64,000 nucleotides of DNA from Rhodoblastus sp963828185 (GTDB taxonomy: Bacteria > Pseudomonadota > Alphaproteobacteria > Rhizobiales > Beijerinckiaceae). The notes under the pieces were generated by a model. The model had not been told where the DNA came from. It ran no database searches and saw nothing but the letters and a program-made list of their open reading frames with translations. The position numbers and the translations under genes were made by a program. Shown in pieces: positions 15,058 to 23,478 of this stretch (positions within the stretch are counted from its first letter, which is position 1; each line of letters begins with the position of its first letter). Location: the NCBI GenBank assembly GCA_963828185.1, contig CAWHDV010000017.1, positions 558,001-622,000 of the forward strand, given 5' to 3'.

Positions 15058-15534
15058 GACCGTCCTCTCCTCAACATCGCCAGAACCCGCAAAACCCGCA
15101 CATCCTCCTATTCAACGCGATAAATTCGCCTTTAATTTGGGAGCCCGAAAATTTTCAGGCGGACGCGAGCCGCACCATGCAATTTATGCGCCGCATGCCC
15201 CTCCTGCCAGACCGCCCCCAAAACTTTTTGCTCAAGCTCAACTTTTTTCGCCTTAAGCCCAACCTGTTTCCGCAAGCCCGACTCTTTGCTCGAACTCCCA
15301 TTTGACGCGCGCTGGCTTGCGCGAACCCTGAAGCCAAAACTTCGGCGCACGAGCGGCAACGCCCCAGCATGGCGCCGACTCATCAAATATACGCCCAAAC
15401 GGCCAGAACGTTTCAAAAAGAAAAGCCCGGCCGCAAGGGCCGGGCTCAAGTCAGATTTCGTCTCGATCGCAGGGCCACCCGGGGCTAGAGCCCCCAAACG
15501 CGGGCGTAACAAGCCACGCGAGAGACGAAAGGCC
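15058..15534. other. Intergenic region between clpS and the phasin gene
   Basis: About 480 bases carrying the clpS promoter side and the phasin terminator (15424-15446). Open frames here have alternating low-complexity composition and no recognisable protein. No tRNA or riboswitch was seen. Confidence 0.5.
15424..15446 (-). terminator. Intrinsic terminator downstream of the phasin gene
   Basis: AGCCCGGCC (15424-15432) pairs with GGCCGGGCT (15438-15446) around a five-base loop. Read on the minus strand it is followed by TTTTCTTTTT, as expected for the transcript ending after the phasin stop at 15535. Confidence 0.85.
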
Positions 15535-15876
15535 TCAGTTGGCCGAAGCCTTGATCTTGGCGATCGCGCCTTCGACCGGCTTGAAGGCTTCCTTGGCGAC
15601 GTTGGTGTAGAGCTCGCCGAGCTTGGAAACCTGGGCGACAAAACCTTCATAGGAGGTCTTGGCGAATTCCTGCTGCAGAGCGATGGCTTCGTTCAGCTCC
15701 TTGACGCCGAGAAGCTTTTCGACGTGGGCCGAACCGGACTCGACGGCCTTCTTCGAGAAGTCGGTCAACTCGGCGGCGATCGCCTGGAGCTGCTTGGAAA
15801 CTTCGGTGGCGGCAGCCTGGACGGCTTCCATCTGTTCCTTGCCGAACTTCTGATATTCTTCGAAATTGATAGCCAT
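15535..15876 (-). CDS. Phasin family protein (polyhydroxyalkanoate granule coat)
   Basis: 113 residues, entirely helical and free of cysteine, beginning MAINFEEYQKFGKEQMEAVQ, with the phasin_2 pattern of amphipathic helices (SKQLQAIAAELTDFSKKAVE, HVEKLLGVKELNEAIALQQE) and the closing KEAFKPVEGAIAKI. Phasins coat polyhydroxyalkanoate granules in the cytoplasm and limit granule coalescence. The gene is monocistronic, with its own terminator. A synthase gene (phaC) is not in the window. Confidence 0.9.
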   Translation of the reverse strand: MAINFEEYQKFGKEQMEAVQAAATEVSKQLQAIAAELTDFSKKAVESGSAHVEKLLGVKELNEAIALQQEFAKTSYEGFVAQVSKLGELYTNVAKEAFKPVEGAIAKIKASAN

Positions 15877-16142
15877 ATCGACACCTATCTGAGGGCCGCC
15901 GTATGCGGCCGGGAAACCAGAGCAAGCGTTTCTCCCCGCTGCTCGAGGCGTAATTTATATGCACCGCACAAGAAGTCAACGACAATTGCTGCGCCGCAAC
16001 ATTTTTCCGTCAAATTATTTTTTGCGCGTCTTTTAACCGCCGGGTAACCGCGTTCCCATAGAGTCAGGACTAGATGCCGCCATGGCGCCCAAGCGGCGCG
16101 GCGACGGCGCCCAGTTTGTTTGTTATTACGGGACGTGTTTGT

Positions 16143-17889
16143 ATGTTCGAGCGTAAAGTCCAAGGCCGCATTGCGTCCGGCGTGGCTCTGCCCGCCCTTG
16201 TCCTCGCCCTGATCGGCGCCAGCATCGCGACCCCGGCCGAAGCCCACCACCGCCACCACGCCCGTCACGCTCACCACCAGGCGCACGTCCGCTTCCATGC
16301 GCGCCACGGCTTCCGTCACGCCCGATTGCATGCCCAAGGCGCCCAGGGCCATCACGGCCTCTCCGCCGACGGCGCGACGGCGGCGATCGTCGAGGACGGC
16401 GCCACCGGCCGGGTGATCTGGAGCATGAATGCGGAGGCGCCGCGCCACCCCGCCTCGATCACCAAGGTGATGACGCTGTACCTGCTGTTCGAACAGCTGC
16501 AAAAAGGCAACCTGACGCTCGACAGCGAAATTCCGATTTCGCGCCACGCGGCGTCACAGGCTCCGTCCAAGCTCAACCTGCGTCCGGGCGACTCGATCCG
16601 CGTCGAGAACGCGATCAAGGCGATCGTCACCAAATCCGCCAACGACATCGCCGTCGCCGTCGCCGAGAAACTGGGCGACGGCTCGGAGAGCCGCTTCGCC
16701 GAACTGATGACGCGCAAGGCGCGTGAGCTCGGCATGAGCCATACGGTCTATGTCAACGCCTCGGGCCTGCCCAACAATGCGCAGATCACCTCGGCTGGCG
16801 ATCTGGCGATCCTCGGCCGCGACATCCAGGCGCGCTTTCCGCGCTACTACCGTTACTTCTCGATCCGCCAATGCGAGGTGCGCGGCCAGCATCTGCATAA
16901 CCACAATCATCTGCTCGGCAGCGTCGAGGGCATGGACGGCATCAAGACCGGCTATACCGTCGCCTCGGGCTTCAACCTGCTGACCTCGGTCAAGCGCGAC
17001 GGCCATTATATCGTTTCGGTGGTGCTGGGCGGCCGGACCCGGCGCGCCCGCGACGCCTACATGCAGGCGCTGATCGAAAATCATATCGACGAGGGCGGCG
17101 CCCCGCGCGCTTCGCCGACCGCGAAGACCGGACCGAAGCCGCTGAAGCCGCAACAGCCAAGGCCGAAGCTCAAAAGCTCGAAGCTGACAAGGCGGCGGCC
17201 AGGAAGATGGCCGAAGCCAAGGCTCGCGAACAGCGCGAAAGCGCCAGCGCGGCTGAAGATGCGCCGCAACTGGCGGTCGCCGCGGTCGTCCCCGCGGCCC
17301 GACAGCGCGCCGCCTACGCCGCCGCCGCGGCGCCGAGGCCAGCCGCGAGAACGAGGACACGCGCATTCCCACGGCGTCGATCCCGCGCCATCGCGAGACG
17401 ATTCATGCCCGCGCCGAGGCGGCGCCGCCGATGCGCTGGTCGACCGGCCCGAACGCGGTCGCCGCCTATCGCTCGACCAACCATTTCGCGGCTTCGCAGA
17501 AAGAGCGCGCGCATTTTGAGCTGGCCAAGGTCGAGCAGGTCGCGAAGCAGGAAGCCCGGCAAGATTCCCGGCAAGAATCCAGCCAGGAAGCCCGTCAGGA
17601 CTCCAGCCAGGATGCCAGCCGAGCCGCCGAGGAAAAGCCGCCGGTTTCCGGCTGGATGATCCAGATCGGCGCGACCGACGCCGCCGACAAGGCCGCGGCC
17701 CTGCTCTCCCGCGCCAAAAACGAGCGCCATGTCCATCTGGGTTCGGCCCGTCCCTTCACCGAGAAGGTGCGCAAGGGCTCTGGAACGCTCTACCGCGCGC
17801 GTTTCGCCGGCCTCGAGGAAGACAAGGCCCAAGCCGCCTGCAAGCAGCTGAAGTCCTCCGGCTTCTCGTGCTTCGCCACCAGGAACTGA
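16143..17889 (+). CDS. D-alanyl-D-alanine carboxypeptidase with C-terminal SPOR domain; two frameshifts
   Basis: Starts at ATG 16143 with a signal peptide (SGVALPALVLALIGASIATP, cut near AEA), then a His-rich stretch. The S11 peptidase motifs are all present: SITK (HPASITKVM), SAN (TKSANDIAVAV) and KTG (DGIKTGYTVASG). This enzyme trims the terminal D-Ala of peptidoglycan pentapeptides in the periplasm. The rest is split over frames: an Ala/Glu/Lys-rich helix (ADKAAARKMAEAKAREQRES) continues one frame away from about 17100, and from about 17335 the third frame carries the linker and a SPOR domain (GWMIQIGATDAADKAAALLS ... CFATRN) to the stop at 17889. As written, the first frame runs to 17519 in nonsense. 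Two single-base losses would explain it. Confidence 0.8.
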
Positions 17890-17953
17890 GCGGGGCGGCC
17901 GCTCAAGCCTGATGGAAAATGAGTTTCGTTCGTCTGTTCTCGTGTGGAGCTTG

Positions 17954-18679
17954 TCAGCCGTGTCGACGCAGCAATCTGTCCTTGGCCTGATTGATACGGG
18001 CCGCGTCATCCGTCGTCCCCCCGTGGTCGGGATGGCGTTCCTTCATGAGAGCCCGGTGCGCCCGAATGATTTCCTCGGGGCTCGCGCCCGGACGAAGACC
18101 GAGCGTCTGATAGGCTTCCTGCTCGGACATCTCAAAGCCGCCGCTCCGGCGTCCCGCGCCGTCCCGCGCGTTCGCGTCACCCTGTCCTGCCGCGCGCCAA
18201 CCGGGAAAGCGGCGGTCGAAATAAGGTTCTAGCAACCGCGCGGCGTCCACGTCGCCGGCAAGACAGTCACGATAAAGCTGGTCGCAGTTTTCCCTGGACA
18301 ATTGCGACAGTTTGCTGCCGGCGAAGGACCCCGCCAGCACCTCGCCGTCCACTTCGCCGCTGACATGGTCGAGCGTCATCGCCAGCGTGGCGGTGCGCGC
18401 CTGCGAGCTTCGCCTCGCCTTCCGCCGCTCGGCGGCGAATTCGGCGAATTTCTTCCAGGAAATTTTTTCGCCCGAGAACAGGTAGAACGACAGCCCCCCC
18501 AGGCCGAGCGCCACGAAAACCCGCCCGCGCAACAGCACGAGCACGGCGACCGCCAGCGCCAGCAGGCCGCCGCCGCTGCGCATTCCCGAGGCGACCTGCG
18601 CCGGCGAGGCCTGCCCCAATTGGCGCAGGACATAGACGCACAGGATCAGCGCCAGAATCCCGATCAAGAAAATGGGCAT
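17954..18679 (-). CDS. Membrane-anchored J-domain (DnaJ-like) protein
   Basis: 241 residues from ATG 18679. Two N-terminal membrane segments (IFLIGILALILCVYVLRQLG and GGLLALAVAVLVLLRGRVFV). The last 60 residues are a J domain: EAYQTLGLRPGASPEEIIRA then MKERHPDHGG with the HPD motif needed to stimulate Hsp70 ATPase, ending with the Pam18/TIM14-like ARINQAKDRLLRRHG. The layout, membrane anchor then C-terminal J domain, is that of TIM14-like proteins of alphaproteobacteria. It probably recruits DnaK to the inner membrane; clients are unknown. The upstream VWA gene is in the same operon. Confidence 0.85.
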   Translation of the reverse strand: MPIFLIGILALILCVYVLRQLGQASPAQVASGMRSGGGLLALAVAVLVLLRGRVFVALGLGGLSFYLFSGEKISWKKFAEFAAERRKARRSSQARTATLAMTLDHVSGEVDGEVLAGSFAGSKLSQLSRENCDQLYRDCLAGDVDAARLLEPYFDRRFPGWRAAGQGDANARDGAGRRSGGFEMSEQEAYQTLGLRPGASPEEIIRAHRALMKERHPDHGGTTDDAARINQAKDRLLRRHG

Positions 18680-18702
18680 GACCTCCCCTGAACCTTTATG
18701 CC

Positions 18703-19428
18703 TTATCGCATCTGCGACAGCAGATGCCGCGCTTCGGCCTCGCCATTGCGCGCCCGGTCCTCGAGCGCCGCAAAACCGCCGGCGGCATAGGCGGCGGCGG
18801 CCTTGAGCAATCCGGCCAGCCGGCCCGGCGCGCTGCGGTCGAACACAGCATAGGCGCCCCCGGTCAGTCGCGCCAGATCCTTGAAGCAGGCGGCTGCCTC
18901 CACATTGCCGCCTTCCTGGAAAAAGAAGCCCTTGATTCCGCGCAGGCCGAGTTCGCCCGCGACCCGCGCGAGATCGTCGGCCTTCTCCTCCATCGCGTCG
19001 CCGATGAACACGAACGCGCCCACCGCCGCCTCGGCCTGTTCCGCCCTGATGTGCCGCAACACCTTGCCGATCTGGGTCTGGCCGCCGCGCACCGAAATCT
19101 TGCCCATTGCGCTCGCCAGCCCCGCCCCATCGCGGATGAAGCGCGAGGCGCGGCATTCGCCGAAGCCGCGAAAATAGACAAGCTGGATGTCGAGGCCGCC
19201 GCAGCCCGAGGCCGTGGTGAACATCTGCGCCTGGAGCTGCTGCGCCAGGTCCCAGCTCGGCTGCCGGCTCATCGTCGCGTCGAGCGCAAAAATCAGCCGG
19301 CCGCGATCCGAACTCGTCCTGACCTGCGTGTTCCGCGCCGCGTTGAGGAAGGCCTCGAGCTGTGCTTTTTCCTTCTTCGCCTTGTCTTCGGCAGCCACGG
19401 CGTTTTGCCGCTTGTCCGCGTCAGCCAT
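18703..19428 (-). CDS. VWA-domain-like protein
   Basis: 241 residues, soluble. After a charged helical start (KRQNAVAAEDKAKKEKAQLE), RLIFALDATMSRQPSWDLA shows a metal-ion site like the DxSxS of von Willebrand A domains but altered to DATMS. VGAFVFIGDAMEEKADDLAR follows later, with the second metal-contact region. Such proteins often accompany J-domain or AAA+ partners. It lies 23 bases upstream of the J-domain gene, so the two are probably co-expressed. No biochemical role is known to me. Confidence 0.75.
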   Translation of the reverse strand: MADADKRQNAVAAEDKAKKEKAQLEAFLNAARNTQVRTSSDRGRLIFALDATMSRQPSWDLAQQLQAQMFTTASGCGGLDIQLVYFRGFGECRASRFIRDGAGLASAMGKISVRGGQTQIGKVLRHIRAEQAEAAVGAFVFIGDAMEEKADDLARVAGELGLRGIKGFFFQEGGNVEAAACFKDLARLTGGAYAVFDRSAPGRLAGLLKAAAAYAAGGFAALEDRARNGEAEARHLLSQMR

Positions 19429-19480
19429 CCCCCGCCTCCCTGTTCACGTTAAGATGGCGCGCGCCGGGCGAAAGGCAAGC

Positions 19481-19519
19481 CGCGCAGCGTGAAAGAGAAG
19501 CCCGCGCAGCGTGAAAGAG
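19481..19519 (+). repeat. Short direct repeat upstream of the VWA and DUF1489 genes
   Basis: CGCGCAGCGTGAAAGAG occurs at 19481-19497 and again at 19503-19519, a 22-base period, with a decayed third unit after it. It lies in the divergent intergenic region. Confidence 0.6.
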
Positions 19520-19589
19520 GAGCCACGCGGCGCAAGAGAAGTGAGGCCGCGCCGATTGCGGTTGCGGCGGTCCCGGACTAGAAATCTGC

Positions 19590-20012
19590 ATGGCCCTGAA
19601 TCTGATCAAACTCTGCGTCGGCGCCGAATCCATCGCCGACCTCAAGGCGTGGATCGCCCTGCGCCACCAGCGAAACCCCGGCGTCCACGCGCATGTCACG
19701 CGCATGGCGCCGAAGCGGGGGGAGGAGCTGCTTGACGGCGGCTCGCTCTACTGGGTGATCAAGGGCCAGCTTTGCGCCCGCCAAAAACTGATCGGCCTCG
19801 AGCCTTTCGTCGATTCGGCCGGGGTCAAGCGCTGCGCCTTGCAACTCGACGACGCAGTCGTGCCCGTGCGGCCGAGGCCGCATCGCGCCTTCCAGGGCTG
19901 GCGCTATCTCGACGCCGCCGACGCGCCGCCCGATCTCGCCTCCGGCTCAGCCTCGCTCGCCGACATGCCGGAAGAACTGCGGCGCGAATTATCGGGACTT
20001 GGTCTGCTTTAA
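19590..20012 (+). CDS. DUF1489 family protein
   Basis: 140 residues. Sequence features of the alphaproteobacterial DUF1489 family are clear: LNLIKLCVGAESIADLKAWI, HVTRMAPKRGEELLDGGSLY, WVIKGQLCARQKL and PHRAFQGWRYLDAADAPPDL. The family is conserved but uncharacterised. It is a small soluble protein without known catalytic residues. The 3' end is part of a 22-base tandem duplication (19993-20036), so the last residues LSGLGLL come from the first unit. Confidence 0.85.
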   Translation: MALNLIKLCVGAESIADLKAWIALRHQRNPGVHAHVTRMAPKRGEELLDGGSLYWVIKGQLCARQKLIGLEPFVDSAGVKRCALQLDDAVVPVRPRPHRAFQGWRYLDAADAPPDLASGSASLADMPEELRRELSGLGLL

Positions 20013-20036
20013 TAAGGAACTTGGCCTGCTTTAGTC
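19993..20036 (+). repeat. 22-bp tandem duplication across the DUF1489 stop codon
   Basis: GGGACTTGGTCTGCTTTAAT (19993-20012) is followed at 20015-20036 by a near copy, GGAACTTGGCCTGCTTTAGT. The second copy lies wholly downstream of the stop and separates the gene from the convergent channel gene. Confidence 0.65.
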
Positions 20037-20970
20037 AGGAACGGGGCGGAGCCGCGGGCTCCGCCTGCGTTTGCGATATTTCCGCCGCCAGTTCCTGTTC
20101 GGCCTGCGCCTCCGTCTCGTGGATCATGCCATAGTCGAGTTCCGGCGGACCGCCGTCGGAAGCGGCGAGAATGTCGGAAAAGACGTGGCCGAAGCGCAAT
20201 TCGTCCCAGCTGTAATTGCGACGGCCATGCACCTTTTGGCCGGATGCGTCGTCGAGGCCCTCGAAGATCACCACGAAATAGGCGTCCATCTCCTCGAGGT
20301 CCGCCGGCCCGAGGCCATGCAGCGGACTGGCCTCGTCAACCGGATGGAACAGCGTCCAGGAAAAGGCGAAGATCGGATTGCGGCGGTGGGTCAGCGGCAA
20401 TTGCGCGAACCGCCGGAAGCGCGCGCCTTCCTCGGTGACCGCGGAATAGAGCAGCCAGATTTCGGCCCCCGCCTCGTTGACCCATGCACTGCGGGCGTTG
20501 GCGAGCCGCGCCATCAGCATGTCCCGGCCCTCGTGCCGGGCGAGGGTCAGCGCATTGGCGAAGATGACTTTCGCGCGCGGCCGGGCGAACCGGGCGAACA
20601 CCAGGCCGGTGTAGACCGCGAGGGTGGACATGCCGGAAAAAATTTCCAGGGTCGCGACGAGATGGCCGTAATGGTTGGCCGGGTGCATGTCGCCGTAGCC
20701 GACCGTGGCCAGGGTCTCGATCGAGAAATAGAACATGTCGGCGAAGGAATTTGCGTTGGCGACGCAATCGCGGCCGAGCCAGAACAGCGCGGAGAAAACG
20801 GCGTTGATGACCACGAAATAGACGGCGAAGCCGAGGAAGAACCTCGGCCAGGACAGGATCATGATGTTGTGGAAGGCGTCATTCCAGAACGAATGGTCGA
20901 GCCCCTTGGTCACGAATTCCCGGCCGCCGAGCTTGACGGTCTTGGAGCGGTCGGAATTTTTCAGAATCAT
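20035..20970 (-). CDS. KirBac-type inward-rectifier potassium channel
   Basis: 311 residues. Two membrane helices (residues about 41-66 and 104-130) flank a pore loop with the K+ selectivity filter ATVGYGDMHP. The C-terminal 170 residues are the immunoglobulin-like cytoplasmic domain of Kir channels (FANALTLARHEGRDMLMARL, then PLTHRRNPIFAFSWTLFHPV). KirBac channels let K+ across the inner membrane and are tetramers. The Glu/Ala/Pro-rich tail after residue 285 is an extension. The gene stands alone, converging on DUF1489. Confidence 0.92.
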   Translation of the reverse strand: MILKNSDRSKTVKLGGREFVTKGLDHSFWNDAFHNIMILSWPRFFLGFAVYFVVINAVFSALFWLGRDCVANANSFADMFYFSIETLATVGYGDMHPANHYGHLVATLEIFSGMSTLAVYTGLVFARFARPRAKVIFANALTLARHEGRDMLMARLANARSAWVNEAGAEIWLLYSAVTEEGARFRRFAQLPLTHRRNPIFAFSWTLFHPVDEASPLHGLGPADLEEMDAYFVVIFEGLDDASGQKVHGRRNYSWDELRFGHVFSDILAASDGGPPELDYGMIHETEAQAEQELAAEISQTQAEPAAPPRS

Positions 20971-21283
20971 CTGGGCCTGCTCGATTGGCGAAGTGCTGTT
21001 GATAACGTAGCAAATTTCCGACGGCGTCTCCCTCCCCTCATAGACCGCTGAAAGCAGGGGACGTCATTGCAACCGGGCATGCTGACATTGGCCATGCCTG
21101 ACAACGCCGGCGAAACCTGGACGATGCGCGCGAGCTGCGCGATCGACGAATTCGCGGCGGCCACGGCGTTCCCGAAGCCGGCGCCGACGCTTCGGCAAGG
21201 AGTTTGTCCTCAGCAATGGCGGGCGCTGATGACAAGGTCGCGGCGGCGGCGATGACGATTGAAGCGAACCGGTGGCGCACCAT
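20967..21283 (-). pseudogene. Small secreted protein, apparently frameshifted
   Basis: ATG 21283 has GAGGAG just upstream and opens a clean signal peptide (MVRHRFASIVIAAAATLSSA, PAIAED). After about 21175 that frame becomes Arg/Ser-rich, while another frame carries a more protein-like continuation, GFGNAVAAANSSIAQLARIV then SPALSGMANVSMPGCNDVPC. Joining them gives a roughly 105-residue exported protein with two cysteines. The alternative is a non-coding stretch. I do not recognise the family. Confidence 0.35.
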
Positions 21284-21306
21284 CTTTTCATTCTCCTCGA
21301 CGCTGT

Positions 21307-23202
21307 TCATGCCTTGTGGGAGCCAACATGTTCCTCCGGAGGGTCGCCTTGACCTTCGGTTGCGTGGCCAATCACGGTCGCGGCCAATTTCGTGGCCAGG
21401 CGATCGCGATCGCCTTGCAGGACTGCAATGCGCTGCAGCAACGACTGGTGGGCGAGCCTCGCCCAGACATCTCCTGCCAGTCCGGCGAGTTTTGCGAGCG
21501 TGGCGCGCTCGTCATGATTGAGATTGGCGCCGGACGCATGGGGCCCGTAGAGCGCCACGGCGAAGAGCTCAAAGCGATTGGCCACGGGAACGGCAAAGAC
21601 CGGTTGTTCCAGGCGGGTGAGTTGATCGCCTGGCGCCGCGGCGTGCAACGCGACGTCGCTGGCGCACTTCGACTGCGCATGACGGATGATGGGATCGTCA
21701 TGCGCCAAGGTCGCCGGCCAGCACTTGGACCCGTCGCCCGTGCGTATCCCGCCACGGAAGCCCGAATCGTCCTTGCAAAAGACGCCGGCGCAGGCGAGCC
21801 GAAACGTCTTGCAGACGTCCACCGCCAACAAAGCCTCGATCGACGCGCAATCTCGGGCCTGCAGCAATTCCTTGCCAAAGGCGTCGCCGGCCCGGATCGC
21901 TCCCCGATTGAAAAGCCGGTCGGCATGATGCGTCGTGAATTCATGCAGGCGCGAAATCAGGAAGAGCGCCAAAGTGGCGAGCGCGACCCAGACGGCGCCC
22001 GGCAGCGCCAGGCGATCGTGGTAATTTTCGCTAATGTGCTGGTATTGTTCATGGACAAATAAAGCCGGAGCGCTCAGCAGAAGGCCGAGAATCGTCACCC
22101 GACGCAATGGGATGGCGACGCTGACGACCACCGGTTTGCGCACCGCCTCGAAAACGAACAGGCAAAGAATTCCGTTGATGAGGCGGACCAAATCCCAAAA
22201 CTCATCCGGCGGCGGCGACCGCTCCCAGAGGCCGTCAAGCAGCGTCGTCTGTTGTCCGATATCGGCCAGGGTCAAGGACGGCAAGCCGATCAGGCATCCC
22301 CAAATCACCCAGCGCAGACGCTGATAATCGGTCGGCGACTGATCGCCGCGACGCGCCAAAAGGATCACCAATGCGCATGCGGCGACAATGAAGCCGGTGA
22401 AATTGCCGGCCCGGATCAGAAATTCCGCGGGATAGCCAAAAACGTTGGCGTAGGCGGAAACGAGGACGATCGCCAACAGCATTGCGAGCGCTGGCAATAT
22501 CCTCTCGACCCTGCGCCATCGTGGGGTGATCTGCTGGCGCGGAACCCGCAGCGCGAATAGCAGAAATCCGGCCAGGCCCGCGCCTTGCGCAATCCCGCCC
22601 GCCACGTGCTGGGCCAGCAAAGCGGCGGGAAGCTCTTGCAGCAGCGCGTAATATTGATAGGACTGCCCGGGATTGAACCAGATGATGTAGAGAAAAAAGC
22701 CCCAAGTCATTTTTCCCGGCCGCGTCCAAACCAGCCAGGCCGCCGCGAGAATGACGCAAATGGCCGCGATCTGGTCGAATGGCAGGATCGCCGCCACCCA
22801 CCAGGTGAAGGGCCTGGTCTTGGCGACAAATTCGACTTTTCGCGCTGGCGTAGCGTCAGTCGCGACGACAACGAGTTCGGCGCGTCGGCCATTATCCAAG
22901 AGCTGCAGCTGTCCAAGCGACGCAAGCGCCGTCGCGCACCTGAGCGTATTGATGGGAATGCAGCGCATTTGCGCAAGATCGAGACGATCTCCCGAGCGCA
23001 AACCGGCCTGCCAGGCCGCGGACTCGCTTTCATCGGCGAAATGCCCTCTCACGTCCGTGACGAGACCGTCGCCATCGACAGAAAAGCCGAGGGAGCCGAG
23101 GGGCTGAACGAGACGATAAAAATCCGGAGCGATCATCGCGAGCGCCCACAGCGTCAACACCACGAGCAGAATACGGGCGCGGTTGCGCCAAAAAGCCAGC
23201 AT
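21307..23202 (-). CDS. Multi-pass membrane protein with PDZ-like N-domain and GAF-like C-domain
   Basis: 631 residues. One N-terminal membrane helix, then a periplasmic PDZ-like segment (GSLGFSVDGDGLVTDV, AAWQAGLRSGDRLDLAQMRC). About eight more membrane helices follow from residue 130 to 410 (AAICVILAAAWLVWTRPG, GLAGFLLFALRVP, ILPALAMLLAIVLVSAYANV and others). The cytoplasmic part from about residue 430 (AFGKELLQARDCASIEALLA ... QPVFAVPVANRFELFAVAL) looks like a GAF-type sensor fold ending in a coiled coil. No kinase, cyclase or HTH output is attached. It is probably a sensor or scaffold; its function is unknown. Confidence 0.65.
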   Translation of the reverse strand: MLAFWRNRARILLVVLTLWALAMIAPDFYRLVQPLGSLGFSVDGDGLVTDVRGHFADESESAAWQAGLRSGDRLDLAQMRCIPINTLRCATALASLGQLQLLDNGRRAELVVVATDATPARKVEFVAKTRPFTWWVAAILPFDQIAAICVILAAAWLVWTRPGKMTWGFFLYIIWFNPGQSYQYYALLQELPAALLAQHVAGGIAQGAGLAGFLLFALRVPRQQITPRWRRVERILPALAMLLAIVLVSAYANVFGYPAEFLIRAGNFTGFIVAACALVILLARRGDQSPTDYQRLRWVIWGCLIGLPSLTLADIGQQTTLLDGLWERSPPPDEFWDLVRLINGILCLFVFEAVRKPVVVSVAIPLRRVTILGLLLSAPALFVHEQYQHISENYHDRLALPGAVWVALATLALFLISRLHEFTTHHADRLFNRGAIRAGDAFGKELLQARDCASIEALLAVDVCKTFRLACAGVFCKDDSGFRGGIRTGDGSKCWPATLAHDDPIIRHAQSKCASDVALHAAAPGDQLTRLEQPVFAVPVANRFELFAVALYGPHASGANLNHDERATLAKLAGLAGDVWARLAHQSLLQRIAVLQGDRDRLATKLAATVIGHATEGQGDPPEEHVGSHKA

Positions 23203-23314
23203 CTGAAGGGACCGAGCGTTGGGTCGGCTGAACTACGGCATGGCGCCCACTATGCGCCTGTTTGACTCGGCGGACAATTTTTCGCGCCCGCAGTCGTCCG
23301 CAACAGGCGGACGC

Positions 23315-23363
23315 GCGGCAAGGCTCAAGCGGCAAGGCTCGAGCGGCAAGGCAGTTGCCTTGC
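23315..23363 (+). repeat. 14-bp tandem repeat ending in a hairpin
   Basis: The unit GCGGCAAGGCTCAA starts at 23315 and recurs at 23329 and, in part, at 23343. The last unit runs into an inverted repeat, GCAAGGCA (23346-23353) with TGCCTTGC (23356-23363). It lies between the divergent membrane-protein gene and rnr, so it may be transcribed in a leader. Confidence 0.6.
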
Positions 23364-23478
23364 AGCATGCATCTAAGCCAACGGTCATCCGCCCCTGCGG
23401 CCAACATCCCCACACGGCCCATGAGGCGAGAAGGGATTCTCGCGTGACGTCAGCCCTTCCCGCCCCTATGTTGCCGTA

